A DNA stretch of 7,350 bases from NCBI GenBank assembly GCA_013813125.1, contig JACCSH010000145.1:1-7350 (forward strand), in the 5' to 3' direction. The notes below the pieces were generated by a model, which saw only the letters and a program-made list of their open reading frames with translations, ran no database searches and was not told where the DNA came from. This DNA is from Nocardioidaceae bacterium (lineage in GTDB: Bacteria; Actinomycetota; Actinomycetes; Propionibacteriales; Nocardioidaceae). Positions 1-6,468 of the stretch are shown here, piece by piece. The position numbers were made by a program, and so were the translations under genes. The stretch's first letter is position 1. Each line of letters opens with the position of its first letter.

Positions 1-2
1 AG

Positions 3-773
3 TGCGGGGGCCCCCTGCGCAGGCCGACACAAGCCGACTGGCCGGTGTGCCGTTGGTGTGGAGCCGTAACCGAATCGTGGTCTTGTCCGCATTGCTCCAC
101 GCGGGCGCTGAGAGCCCCAGTCGTCGGGTCGCTGCGCACGGGCGAGGAGTGGGGACGCAGCTTTCCCGGCGTCCGGGTCCTCAACTCCGGTGGAGATCAC
201 GTGGTGACCAGAGTCGACCGAGATCCTGCCATCGTCATCGCCACCCCGGGTGCCGAACCGGTGGCTGAAGGCGGCTACCCCGCCGCCGTGTTGCTCGACA
301 CCTGGCTCACGCTGGCCCGACCCGGTCTGCGGGTCAATGAAGAGGCGCTGCGCCGCTGGCTCAACGTGGCGGCACTCGTGCGGGCAGGCGCTCACGGGGG
401 GCGGATCATCGCGGTTGGGGAGCCCACGTCGCCGACTCTGCAGGCGCTGGTGAGATGGGATCCCGTCGGGTTCGCCTCTCGCTGCCTCGACGAGAGACGC
501 TCCGCCCATCTTCCGCCTGCATCTCGGCTTGCCACCCTCACGGCTAGCCCGGAGGTCATCGCCGAGGCACTCAGTGGAATCGAGCTCCCGAGGGAGGCGG
601 AGGTGTTGGGGCCGGTGCAGCTCGGCGACGGCGAGTTCCGCGTCGTGATACGGGTCCCCCGCAGGCGCGGGGCTGCTCTTACTCGAGCGCTGCAGCAGCT
701 GCAGGCCGCGCGTAGCAGTCGAAAGCTGGTGCCGGTGCGGGTCCAGGTCGATCCGCTGGAGCTGGCCTGGTAG
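3..773 (+). CDS. priA: Primosomal protein N' (PriA), actinobacterial type, C-terminal part
   Basis: Replication-restart protein that recognises stalled forks and helps reload the replisome. Only the last 256 residues are present; the frame is open to the left edge. Fragment residues 1-31 hold the zinc region: C1, then C16-x2-C19 and C28-x2-C31 (CRWCG, CPHC), matching the paired-cysteine module of PriA. The family's FPGV and D-R-D landmarks follow (FPGVRV near residue 56, RVDRD near 71). The helicase part is degenerate: where E. coli PriA has motif V (GTQMLAKGH) and motif VI (QVAGRAGR) this protein reads TPGAEPVAEGGY and NVAALVRAG. That is the known actinobacterial form, thought to lack helicase activity and to act structurally. 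The C-terminal landmark LPPASRLATL is present. It ends in TAG, the only non-TGA stop among the genes here. Identity is confident; the missing ATPase activity is inferred from family knowledge. Confidence 0.93.
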   Translation, partial: CGGPLRRPTQADWPVCRWCGAVTESWSCPHCSTRALRAPVVGSLRTGEEWGRSFPGVRVLNSGGDHVVTRVDRDPAIVIATPGAEPVAEGGYPAAVLLDTWLTLARPGLRVNEEALRRWLNVAALVRAGAHGGRIIAVGEPTSPTLQALVRWDPVGFASRCLDERRSAHLPPASRLATLTASPEVIAEALSGIELPREAEVLGPVQLGDGEFRVVIRVPRRRGAALTRALQQLQAARSSRKLVPVRVQVDPLELAW

Positions 774-804
774 GACAACGGACCCGGGCCGGCCTCGGCG
801 CGAC

Positions 805-810
805 TACACT
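805..810 (+). promoter_or_regulatory. Possible -10 box for the def-fmt-rsmB genes
   Basis: TACACT in the 78-base gap between priA and def fits the actinobacterial TANNNT -10 pattern. It would place a transcript start about 35 nt before the preferred def start. I see no convincing -35 box 16-19 bases upstream, so this is a weak candidate. The genes may equally be read through from priA. Confidence 0.25.
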
Positions 811-838
811 GTCTCGGGCGTCGGAAGTTGGTGAGAAC

Positions 839-847
839 AGGGGAGAG
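839..847 (+). promoter_or_regulatory. Ribosome binding site that decides the def start
   Basis: The run AGGGGAGAG ends four bases before the TTG at 852, ideal Shine-Dalgarno spacing. The alternative in-frame starts TTG 828 and GTG 831 lie upstream of this site and have no comparable site before them. Confidence 0.7.
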
Positions 848-851
848 TTCC

Positions 852-1397
852 TTGACTGTGCGTAGTATCCGGCTGTTCGGTGACCCGATACTGCGTAGTG
901 CCGCCGCCCCGGTTGTCGACTTCGACAAGCAACTGCGTGAGCTTGTGCTCGACCTCACCGAGACCATGCTCGCCGCTCCGGGGGCTGGCTTGGCAGCACC
1001 GCAGATCGGAATCTCGCTACGCGTTTTCACCTACTGCGTCGACGACGTGGTGGGACATCTGGTCAACCCACAGCTCATCTTGAGCGACGACACCCAGACG
1101 GGCGACGAGGGCTGCCTGTCGATCCCTGGACTCACCTTCGACTGCACGCGCGCCCGTGGGGTCGTGGCTTCCGGGTTCGACATGTACGGCGAACCGCTCC
1201 TGATCGAGGGCACCGAGAGCCTGGCCCGCTGCATCCAACACGAGACGGACCATCTCGACGGGGTTCTCTTCGTGGACCGTCTCGACGCACAGACCCGAAA
1301 GGCAGCTCTGAAGGCAATCCGAGAGGCGGGCTGGAGCGGTTTGGCGAAGCCGAAGGTGTTGGAGTCCCCGCATCCGATGTTCGGTCGAGGATTCTGA
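852..1397 (+). CDS. def: Peptide deformylase
   Basis: Removes the N-formyl group from the initiator methionine of nascent proteins in the cytoplasm, using a metal (usually Fe2+). All three family motifs are intact in the 181-residue product: motif 1 GAGLAAPQ (residues 44-51), motif 2 EGCLS (86-90) with metal ligand C88, and motif 3 HETDH (130-134) with ligands H130 and H134 and catalytic E131. Length is normal for a bacterial deformylase. TTG 852 is chosen because the protein then opens [11 protein letters not shown], in register with family N-termini, and because of the strong ribosome binding site just upstream; TTG 828 would add eight residues. The stop lies four bases before fmt, so the two are very likely co-transcribed. 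Def reverses, after translation, the formylation that Fmt installs. The C-terminal tail ([10 protein letters not shown]) is reminiscent of the end of mycobacterial Def. Confidence 0.95.
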   Translation: MTVRSIRLFGDPILRSAAAPVVDFDKQLRELVLDLTETMLAAPGAGLAAPQIGISLRVFTYCVDDVVGHLVNPQLILSDDTQTGDEGCLSIPGLTFDCTRARGVVASGFDMYGEPLLIEGTESLARCIQHETDHLDGVLFVDRLDAQTRKAALKAIREAGWSGLAKPKVLESPHPMFGRGF

Positions 1398-1401
1398 CGA
1401 C

Positions 1402-2328
1402 GTGCGCCTGGTGTTCGCCGGAACTCCGGCGGCGGCGCTGCCATCGCTCGATGCGGTCGTGGCGAGCCACCACGAAGTCGTCGGCGTCGTCACCAGACCG
1501 GACGCGCCCGCGGGCCGAGGTCGCCGCCTCACGCCGTCCCCGGTTGCTGAAGCAGCGACCGCACGGGGAATCCAGACCGTCAAACCGCGGTCATCTCGCG
1601 ATCCTGACTTCCTGGCGTGGCTCTCCTCGGTCGCCCCTGACTGCTGTCCGGTCGTCGCCTATGGGGGTCTGCTTCCTCCAGCGGTGCTCGACGTCCCACC
1701 TCGTGGCTGGCTGAACCTGCACTTCTCCGTGCTCCCTGCGTGGCGAGGGGCAGCGCCGGTGCAGTGGTCGATCCTGGCAGGTGACGCGGTGACAGGCGCC
1801 ACGACGTTCCGACTGGTGGAGGAGCTCGATGCCGGACCCGTGTACGGGACTGTGACCGAGAGGATCCGAACCGACGACACCGCAGGCAGTTTGTTAGCCC
1901 GGCTCGCCGAGCATGGCGCGGGCTTACTCGTAGCCACCCTTGACGGCATCGAAGATGGCAGCGTGGCGGAGCGACCCCAATCTCAGTCGGGCGTCTCCTG
2001 GGCTCCCAAGCTCATGACCACCGACGCCCGTATCGACTGGGCTGCACCGGCGCTCGCCGTCGACCGACAGGTCCGTGCGTGCACGCCCGCACCAGGCGCC
2101 TGGACGGTGATCGCCGGACAGCGTTGCAGGATCGGGCCAGTGTCGATCCCCCCGGACTCCGCCGACCTGGCCGCCGGGCATCTACGGGTCACCAAGTCGC
2201 GAGTGCTGGTCGGCACTGCCACCCAAAGCGTCGAGCTCGGCGACGTACAGCCCGCTGGGAAGCCACGCATGCAGGCAGCGGACTGGGCCCGCGGCCTGCA
2301 CGAAGTGCCGACCGCGGTCGGCACATGA
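1402..2328 (+). CDS. fmt: Methionyl-tRNA formyltransferase
   Basis: Transfers a formyl group from 10-formyltetrahydrofolate to Met-tRNA(fMet), preparing it for initiation. The 308-residue length is typical. The N-terminal Rossmann-like domain opens MRLVFAGTP. The family signature [18 protein letters not shown] begins at residue 104 and gives catalytic N105 and H107; the third catalytic residue, D143, lies in EELDAGP. The C-terminal tRNA-binding domain begins around [13 protein letters not shown], and the usual late motif QPAGKPRM is present. The GTG start, four bases after the def stop, is supported by the canonical N-terminus; a weak GAGG lies 11 bases upstream, inside def. The TGA stop overlaps the rsmB ATG in an ATGA arrangement. 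The last codons are also part of a 20-bp perfect palindrome (2305-2324), so the C-terminal residues VPTAVGT may be shaped by a nucleic-acid signal. Confidence 0.96.
   Translation: MRLVFAGTPAAALPSLDAVVASHHEVVGVVTRPDAPAGRGRRLTPSPVAEAATARGIQTVKPRSSRDPDFLAWLSSVAPDCCPVVAYGGLLPPAVLDVPPRGWLNLHFSVLPAWRGAAPVQWSILAGDAVTGATTFRLVEELDAGPVYGTVTERIRTDDTAGSLLARLAEHGAGLLVATLDGIEDGSVAERPQSQSGVSWAPKLMTTDARIDWAAPALAVDRQVRACTPAPGAWTVIAGQRCRIGPVSIPPDSADLAAGHLRVTKSRVLVGTATQSVELGDVQPAGKPRMQAADWARGLHEVPTAVGT
2305..2324. repeat. Perfect 20-bp palindrome at the fmt-rsmB junction
   Basis: The half-site GTGCCGACCG is followed directly by its exact reverse complement CGGTCGGCAC, with no spacer and no mismatch. Symmetry breaks at 2304/2325 (A opposite A). 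The element covers the last codons of fmt and ends one base before the ATG of rsmB. As RNA it would form an 8-bp GC-rich stem with a CGCG loop. It has no following T-run, so it does not look like an intrinsic terminator. It could be a protein-binding site, a translation-coupling hairpin or a chance product of high GC; the function is not known to me. Confidence 0.75.
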
Positions 2329-3737
2329 ATGCAGCCGGTGGGCATCCTCGACGGATTCGACCACGGACTCAGCTCGACATGGCCCGGAGGACGGCATACG
2401 ACGCATTGCGCGCAGTGGACTCTTCGGACGCGTACCTCAACCTTGCACTGCCCCGACTGCTCTCCGAGAGGGGGCTCGCTGGTCGAGACGCGGCGCTCGC
2501 CACTGAGCTCGCCAACGGAACCGCTCGCCGCCAGGGCAGTTACGACTCCTTCTTGGCCAGCTGCGTCGAAGGAGGCACCGCTGCCCTGCAGCCAGAGGTG
2601 CTGACTGCGCTGAGGATGGGGGCACACCAGCTGCTCAGCATGCGGGTTCCGGCGCACGCGGCAGTCGGCACGAGTGTGGAGCTTGTGCGCGATGCGGTGG
2701 GGGAGCGACCGGTCCGCTTGGTCAACGCCGTGTTGAGGCGCATCGGTGGCCGGCCCTTCGACTCGTGGGTGAACTCGACGGCTCCGCGACGCGACGAAGA
2801 TCCGGTCGGACACTTGGTAGTGCGCCACTCCCATCCGCGCTGGGTGGTGGCCGCCTATCTCGCCGCCCTCGGCGACCTGGGCTCGGTGGAGGACCTGCTG
2901 GTGGCGGACAACGTCGCGCCGGAGGTAGCACTCGTGGTGCGACCGGGCCTGATGGATGTGGAGGCGTTGTGCAGCCAGAACACGACGCCGGATGGCTCTG
3001 TGGCGAGTGCGGTACGACGGGGACGTTGGTCGCCGTACGCGGCAATCCTCGCAGGCGGTGACCCAGCCAGCCTGGCGGCCGTCCGGGGAGGTAGAGCCGG
3101 AGTGCAAGATGAGGGCTCCCAGCTGGCAGCGTTGGCGGCGAGTCGCGTGCCGGTCGCTGGTCGAGACACGAGATGGCTCGACCTGTGTGCAGGGCCCGGG
3201 GGTAAGGCGGCGCTGCTGACGGGGGTGGCGAGGGAGCGGGGGGCAGTCGTCATAGCGGGGGAGCGGCGCCCGCACCGTGCCAGGTTGGTCGGTTCTGCGC
3301 TGCGCGCCTATCCGGGCCCTCCAGCCGTCGCCGTCGCCGACGGCACCCGGCCGCCTTGAAGGGAAAGTACCTTCGACCGGGCTATCGTCGACGTCCCGTG
3401 TTCAGGGCTCGGTGCGCTGCGGCGCAGACCGGAGTCGCGCTGGCGACGCCAGCCGCAGGATCTGGAGGCTCTTGTCTCCCTGCAGGAGGCGCTACTTGCT
3501 TCGGCGCTCACATCCGTGCGGATCGGCGGGGTCGTGACCTACGTGACCTGCTCACCGCATCCGGCTGAGACTCGTGGTGTGGTCGACTCGGTACTGCGCG
3601 GGCAGAGCGACGTACAGGAACTGGACGCGCGAGTTGCCCTCCCCGGCGTACCCGACCTGGGTCGCGGGCCTCACGCACAGCTCTGGCCGCATCTGCACGG
3701 CACGGATGCCATGTTCATCGCTCAGCTGCGGCGCTGA
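2325..3737 (+). pseudogene. rsmB: 16S rRNA (cytosine-967-C5)-methyltransferase RsmB, interrupted by one in-frame TGA
   Basis: RsmB (Sun/Fmu) methylates C967 of 16S rRNA using S-adenosylmethionine. With the TGA counted as a residue the product is 470 long, normal for actinobacteria. An N-terminal NusB-like RNA-binding domain (about 18-145) is followed by the methyltransferase: the VQDEGSQLAA entry motif (260-269), SAM-binding motif I LDLCAGPGGK (285-294), motif IV DVPCSG with C359, and motif VI VTCSP with the expected nucleophile C409. TGA at codon 345 separates motif I from IV. The reading frame is unchanged across it (ADGTRPP, stop, REST, FDRAIVDVPCSG), so this is a nonsense change, not a frameshift. 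Termination would leave 344 residues without either catalytic cysteine. The next in-frame start after the stop is GTG 3516, already past motif IV, so reinitiation cannot rescue it. ATG 2325 overlaps the fmt stop; ATG 2379 is an alternative start. Family identity is certain; whether it is a true pseudogene is open. Confidence 0.9.
3357..3359 (+). other. Internal in-frame TGA codon in rsmB
   Basis: TGA at codon 345 of rsmB, followed by A. The same frame carries RsmB sequence on both sides with no insertion or deletion. Other genes here end in TGA at normal family lengths and use TGG for Trp, so the genetic code is standard. From memory, homologues have Trp here (for example PPW, then a few residues, then FDR; E. 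coli reads PSQW before FDRILLD), pointing to TGG changed to TGA by one G-to-A step. Confidence 0.92.
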
Positions 3738-3768
3738 TCGGCCGCTGCTGGCTAGACTCGCTGGCCTC

Positions 3769-4425
3769 ATGGCCATCCAGATCTCGCCCAGCATCCTCAG
3801 CGCAGACTTCGCGAATCTCGAGGCGGCGGCGGCATCGGTTCCAAGCGCCGACTGGCTTCACGTCGACGTCATGGACAACCACTTCGTACCCAACCTGACC
3901 GTCGGGGTGCCGGTGGTGGAGGCGTTGGCGAAGGTCGCCACCCAACCGCTCGACTGTCACTTGATGATCGAGGACCCTGATCGCTGGGCACCTCTCTTTG
4001 TCGATGCAGGAGCCGGCAGTGTCACCTTCCATGTCGAGGCATGTGCGGCTCCAGTGCGGTTGGCGCGAGAACTCCGGTCACTGGGCGCCCGCGCCGGAAT
4101 GGCGTTGAAGCCAGCAACTGCCATCGAGCCCTATGCCGATTTGCTGGAGGAGCTCGACATGGTGCTCATCATGACTGTGGAACCCGGGTTCGGGGGCCAG
4201 GAGTTCCTCGACGTCTGCCTGCCCAAGATAGAACGGACCGCGGCCCTGCTGGCCGGCCATGAGGCGGACATCTGGCTGCAGGTTGACGGCGGGGTATCGA
4301 GTGAGAACATCGAGCGGTGCGCGGCGGCGGGCGCCACCGTATTCGTGGCCGGCTCGGCTGTGTTCGGCGCGGAGCGGCCCGATGACATGGTCAGACACCT
4401 GCGCCACCTTGGCGCACTCACCTGA
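3769..4425 (+). CDS. rpe: Ribulose-phosphate 3-epimerase
   Basis: Interconverts D-ribulose 5-phosphate and D-xylulose 5-phosphate in the pentose phosphate pathway; a cytoplasmic metal-dependent TIM-barrel enzyme. The 218-residue product starts [14 protein letters not shown], the family N-terminus, which fixes ATG 3769; the frame is open further upstream, but that part overlaps rsmB and does not resemble Rpe. Metal ligands and catalytic acids are in place: H31 and D33 in [13 protein letters not shown]64 in [10 protein letters not shown]173 in QVDGGV. The phosphate-binding segments EPGFGGQ (139-145) and VAGSAVFG (193-200) are present. The gap to rsmB is 31 bases and no good Shine-Dalgarno is seen. 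A TANNNT hexamer (TAGACT, 3753-3758) lies 10 bases before the ATG and could serve a short-leader transcript, but this is weak. Its substrate is also the substrate of the RibB domain encoded downstream. Confidence 0.97.
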   Translation: MAIQISPSILSADFANLEAAAASVPSADWLHVDVMDNHFVPNLTVGVPVVEALAKVATQPLDCHLMIEDPDRWAPLFVDAGAGSVTFHVEACAAPVRLARELRSLGARAGMALKPATAIEPYADLLEELDMVLIMTVEPGFGGQEFLDVCLPKIERTAALLAGHEADIWLQVDGGVSSENIERCAAAGATVFVAGSAVFGAERPDDMVRHLRHLGALT

Positions 4426-4456
4426 ACTGCGGTACAGAGGAGAAGAGTTGGCTGGG

Positions 4457-4474
4457 CGTGGCATCATGGCCACG
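4457..4474. repeat. Inverted repeat upstream of the FMN riboswitch
   Basis: CGTGGC and its exact complement GCCACG flank a 6-base spacer (ATCATG). It lies 31 bases after the rpe stop and 18 bases before the aptamer P1 helix, where the promoter of the riboflavin operon would be expected. No T-run follows, so it is not a standard intrinsic terminator. A TTGGCT hexamer at 4448-4453 and TATGAG at 4475-4480 resemble -35 and -10 boxes but are 21 bases apart, too far for confidence. It may be an operator, a weak rpe 3' hairpin, or chance. Confidence 0.4.
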
Positions 4475-4492
4475 TATGAGTTGACCAAGACG

Positions 4493-4622
4493 TGCGTGCT
4501 CCGGGGTCGGTGGAAGTCCGAACCGGCGGTGACAGTCCGCGAACCGACTGCTGCAAGGGAGTCGGCCGATCCGGTGGAACTCCGGAACCGACGGTTATAG
4601 TCCGGATGAGAGGTTGCACGCA
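4493..4622 (+). ncRNA. FMN riboswitch aptamer (RFN element)
   Basis: Binds flavin mononucleotide and lowers expression of the riboflavin genes when FMN is plentiful. The conserved blocks occur in order: CCGGGGTCGGTGGAAGTCCG (4501-4520), ACCGGCGGTGACAGTCCGCGA (within 4522-4542), a variable stem CCGACT/AGTCGG (4544-4549 with 4560-4565), CCGGTGGAACTCCGGAACCG (4571-4590), and ACGGTTATAGTCCGGATGAG (4591-4610). The closing P1 helix is a perfect 7-bp pair, TGCGTGC (4493-4499) with GCACGCA (4616-4622). Size is about 130 nt, normal for the class. The aptamer ends 146 bases before the chosen ribD start. Confidence is very high for the aptamer; the switching mechanism is discussed under the leader. Confidence 0.97.
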
Positions 4623-4768
4623 GAGATCGGCATCGTCTGACCCGGGGCTCACCATGCGCGCGAAACCGGCGCACGCCCACCGAGCGGCTCGGCGTCGACC
4701 TCGCCGCCCCGGCAGTTCGCACCTGACACGTTCTGAGGAACGCGCTTGCTGGCGAGAGGATGGCGGAG
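4623..4768 (+). promoter_or_regulatory. Riboswitch expression platform / ribD leader
   Basis: This stretch between aptamer and ribD holds no credible gene and no T-rich terminator, so control is more likely translational, as is usual in actinobacteria. CTCGCC (4700-4705) can pair with GGCGAG (4751-4756), at the 5' part of the ribD ribosome binding site GGCGAGAGG (4751-4759). Between them a 5-bp hairpin CGTTC-TGAG-GAACG (4729-4742) can form. A competing 7-bp pair is CCGGGGC (4642-4648) with GCCCCGG (4706-4712), directly next to the putative anti-Shine-Dalgarno strand. GCACGC (4671-4676) also repeats the 3' strand of P1 and could pair with 4494-4499 instead. These pairings were found by eye and energies were not computed. 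Confidence 0.4.
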
Positions 4769-5791
4769 ATGGCGACGGAGCGGGAGATCGCGGCCATGCG
4801 CCGCGCGCTCGCAGTCGCGTCGTCACCGGGTGTGCCGCGAGGCCCCAATCCACGCGTAGGCGCAGTCATTCTCGACGCGTCGGGTGAGCCGGTGGCCGAG
4901 GGGTATCACCGCGGAGCGGGCACGCCACATGCCGAAGTCGATGCCCTGAACAGGGCGGGTGCCGCGGCCCGAGGGGGAACAGCGGTCGTCACGCTCGAGC
5001 CGTGTAACCACATCGGCAGGACCGGCCCCTGCGCCGAGGCGCTGATTTCAGCGGGGATCCGGCGCGTCGTCTACGCCCAAGCCGACACCAGCGACGTTGC
5101 CGCCGGTGGGTCGCAGACTCTCAGCCGAGCCGGCATCGACGTCGAATCCGGAGTTCTCGAGGAAGAGGCGGCGGCACTCAACGAGGCGTGGTCGTTCTCG
5201 CTGCGCCACCGGCGGCCAAAAGTCACCTGGAAGTTCGCCGCCAGTCTCGATGGACGCTCCGCGGCAGCCGACGGTACGTCGAAGTGGATAACCGGACCGG
5301 AGGCTCGACGCGACGTACACGTTCTGCGCGCTGAATGTGACGCCATCCTCGTCGGCACCGGAACGGCGTTGGCCGACGACCCGAGGCTGACGGTCAGACG
5401 GGCCGACGGTGAGGCAGTGTCCTTCGAGCTCCAGCCGTTACGAGCCGTCATGGGTCTTCGGGACCTGCCCGCTCACGCGGCACTTCTCGATGGCACGGCA
5501 CCGACGATTCGGCTTAGTACACGAGAGCCCACCACGGCGCTGAAAGAATTGACCGCCGCCGGCTGCTCACATGTGTGGCTCGAGGGCGGTCCCCGCCTCG
5601 CGGCCGCCTTCCTAGGGGAGGGTCTCGTGGACGAGGTGATCGCATACGTCGCCCCCGTGCTCCTCGGATCAGGTCCGGCGGCGGTAGCCGACCTCGGTAT
5701 CTCAACGATCGCCGAGGCTGTACAACTCGACCTGGTCGACGTCGCCCGAATCGGCGTTGACGTACGGCTTCGACTGAGAGGACCCAGCTGA
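4769..5791 (+). CDS. ribD: Bifunctional diaminohydroxyphosphoribosylaminopyrimidine deaminase / 5-amino-6-(5-phosphoribosylamino)uracil reductase
   Basis: Second and third steps of riboflavin synthesis: deamination of the pyrimidine ring, then NADPH-dependent reduction of the ribose side chain. The 340-residue length is typical. The N-terminal deaminase domain (1 to about 145) has PNPRVG (27-32), HAE at 54-56 and CNHIGRTGPC with C79 and C88; H54, C79 and C88 are the zinc ligands and E56 the proton shuttle. The reductase domain starts near RPKVTWKFAASLDG (about 150), with SKWITG, AILVGTGTALADDPRLTVR, LEGGPRLAAAFL and APVLLGSG landmarks. ATG 4769 is preferred because AGAGG (4755-4759) ends nine bases upstream; ATG 4760 adds three residues but abuts that site. 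It lies downstream of an FMN riboswitch, and its TGA overlaps the ribE ATG by one base, which supports translational coupling. Confidence 0.96.
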   Translation: MATEREIAAMRRALAVASSPGVPRGPNPRVGAVILDASGEPVAEGYHRGAGTPHAEVDALNRAGAAARGGTAVVTLEPCNHIGRTGPCAEALISAGIRRVVYAQADTSDVAAGGSQTLSRAGIDVESGVLEEEAAALNEAWSFSLRHRRPKVTWKFAASLDGRSAAADGTSKWITGPEARRDVHVLRAECDAILVGTGTALADDPRLTVRRADGEAVSFELQPLRAVMGLRDLPAHAALLDGTAPTIRLSTREPTTALKELTAAGCSHVWLEGGPRLAAAFLGEGLVDEVIAYVAPVLLGSGPAAVADLGISTIAEAVQLDLVDVARIGVDVRLRLRGPS

Positions 5792-6468
5792 TGTTTACCG
5801 GAATCGTGGAAGAGCTCGGCCAGGTGGTGGGCCTCGAACGTCAAGGTGACGCGATTCGGCTTGCGGTCCGCGGTCCGCGAGTCGTGACAGATGTCCGGCA
5901 CGGCGACTCGATTGCCGTGAACGGCTGCTGTCTCACGGTGGTGGAGTCGACAACCGACTCGTTCGTCGCCGACGTGATGCAAGAGAGTCTGGACCGGACC
6001 TCTCTCGGGTTGCTGAAACCCGGCAGTTCGGTCAACCTGGAACGAGCCGCGACCGTCTCCACCCGCCTCGGTGGCCACATCGTCCAAGGTCACGTCGACG
6101 GCACAGGCATCATCGTTGGTCGTCAACGCAGTGAGCACTGGGAGCTCGTGACGATCTCGATGCCGGTGGAGTTGGCACGTTATGTGGCGGTGAAGGGGTC
6201 GATCACCGTCGACGGGGTATCCCTGACGGTGAGCGGGCTGCAAGACGGCGCAGCGCCCTCCTTTGAGGTGAGCCTGATCCCCACCACGCTGGAGATGACC
6301 ACCTTGGGGCAAAGGCAAGTGGGCGAGCTGGTCAACCTCGAGGTCGACGTCGTGGCCAAGTACGTGGAACGACTGCTGGGTCCCTCAGTGAGCGGTCCGC
6401 CCGGGGAACAGACCACCGACCTGGCATCTCACTCGACCAGCTCACGCGACGCCCAGGGCATCGCATGA
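5791..6468 (+). CDS. ribE: Riboflavin synthase, alpha subunit
   Basis: Last step of the pathway: dismutation of two 6,7-dimethyl-8-ribityllumazine molecules into riboflavin and a pyrimidine. The 225-residue protein has the two tandem lumazine-binding barrels. Barrel 1 begins [10 protein letters not shown] and has [13 protein letters not shown] (38-50). Barrel 2 begins near [13 protein letters not shown] (94-106) and has [13 protein letters not shown] (135-147). Expected active-site positions F2, S40, C47, D61, K135, S144 and D186 are all occupied by the usual residues, numbered by eye against E. coli. After the conserved VAKYVERLL there is an unconserved Ser/Thr/Gly-rich tail of about 29 residues, likely disordered. 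GAGAGG (5776-5781) ends nine bases before the ATG. The start shares one base with the ribD stop and the end overlaps ribBA by four bases (ATGA). The gene is called ribC or ribB in some organisms. Confidence 0.96.
   Translation: MFTGIVEELGQVVGLERQGDAIRLAVRGPRVVTDVRHGDSIAVNGCCLTVVESTTDSFVADVMQESLDRTSLGLLKPGSSVNLERAATVSTRLGGHIVQGHVDGTGIIVGRQRSEHWELVTISMPVELARYVAVKGSITVDGVSLTVSGLQDGAAPSFEVSLIPTTLEMTTLGQRQVGELVNLEVDVVAKYVERLLGPSVSGPPGEQTTDLASHSTSSRDAQGIA

Noticed and set aside
774..827. GC-rich CCGGGCCGGCC stretch as a priA terminator
   Set aside because: Only short self-complementary pieces are present, with no clear stem-loop and no T-run.
1983..3275. Long minus-strand open frame of 430 codons across fmt and rsmB
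   Set aside because: Shadow frame typical of high-GC coding DNA. Its translation is Arg/Pro/Ser-rich without domains, and both plus-strand genes are unmistakable.
3357..3359. Selenocysteine codon, or UGA reassigned to Trp genome-wide
   Set aside because: The position is not a catalytic Cys, both catalytic Cys codons are present elsewhere, and no SECIS was recognised. UGA acts as the normal terminator of def, fmt, rpe, ribD and ribE.
3356..3568. Frame opening at TTG 3356, overlapping the rsmB TGA, as a possible restart after the stop
   Set aside because: It is in a different frame from rsmB and encodes no RsmB motif; the true frame (DVPCSG, VTCSP) reads through without a frameshift.
2325..3737. 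Frameshift as the cause of the rsmB interruption
   Set aside because: Codon phase before and after 3357 is the same (2325, 3357, 3372 and 3516 are all in one frame), so no insertion or deletion is needed; only one codon is a stop.
4448..4600. Short reading frame starting at TTG 4448 (or ATG 4466) after the purine-rich AGAGGAGAAGAG, running across half of the FMN aptamer
   Set aside because: The Shine-Dalgarno-like stretch is tempting, but the peptide has no recognisable features and most of its length is conserved aptamer RNA. The rpe-ribD gap normally holds no gene. A leader peptide cannot be fully excluded.
4492..4887. Plus-strand open frame of 131 codons over the riboswitch and the start of ribD
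   Set aside because: Arg-rich shadow frame covering aptamer RNA and overlapping ribD out of frame; no motif or ribosome binding site supports it.
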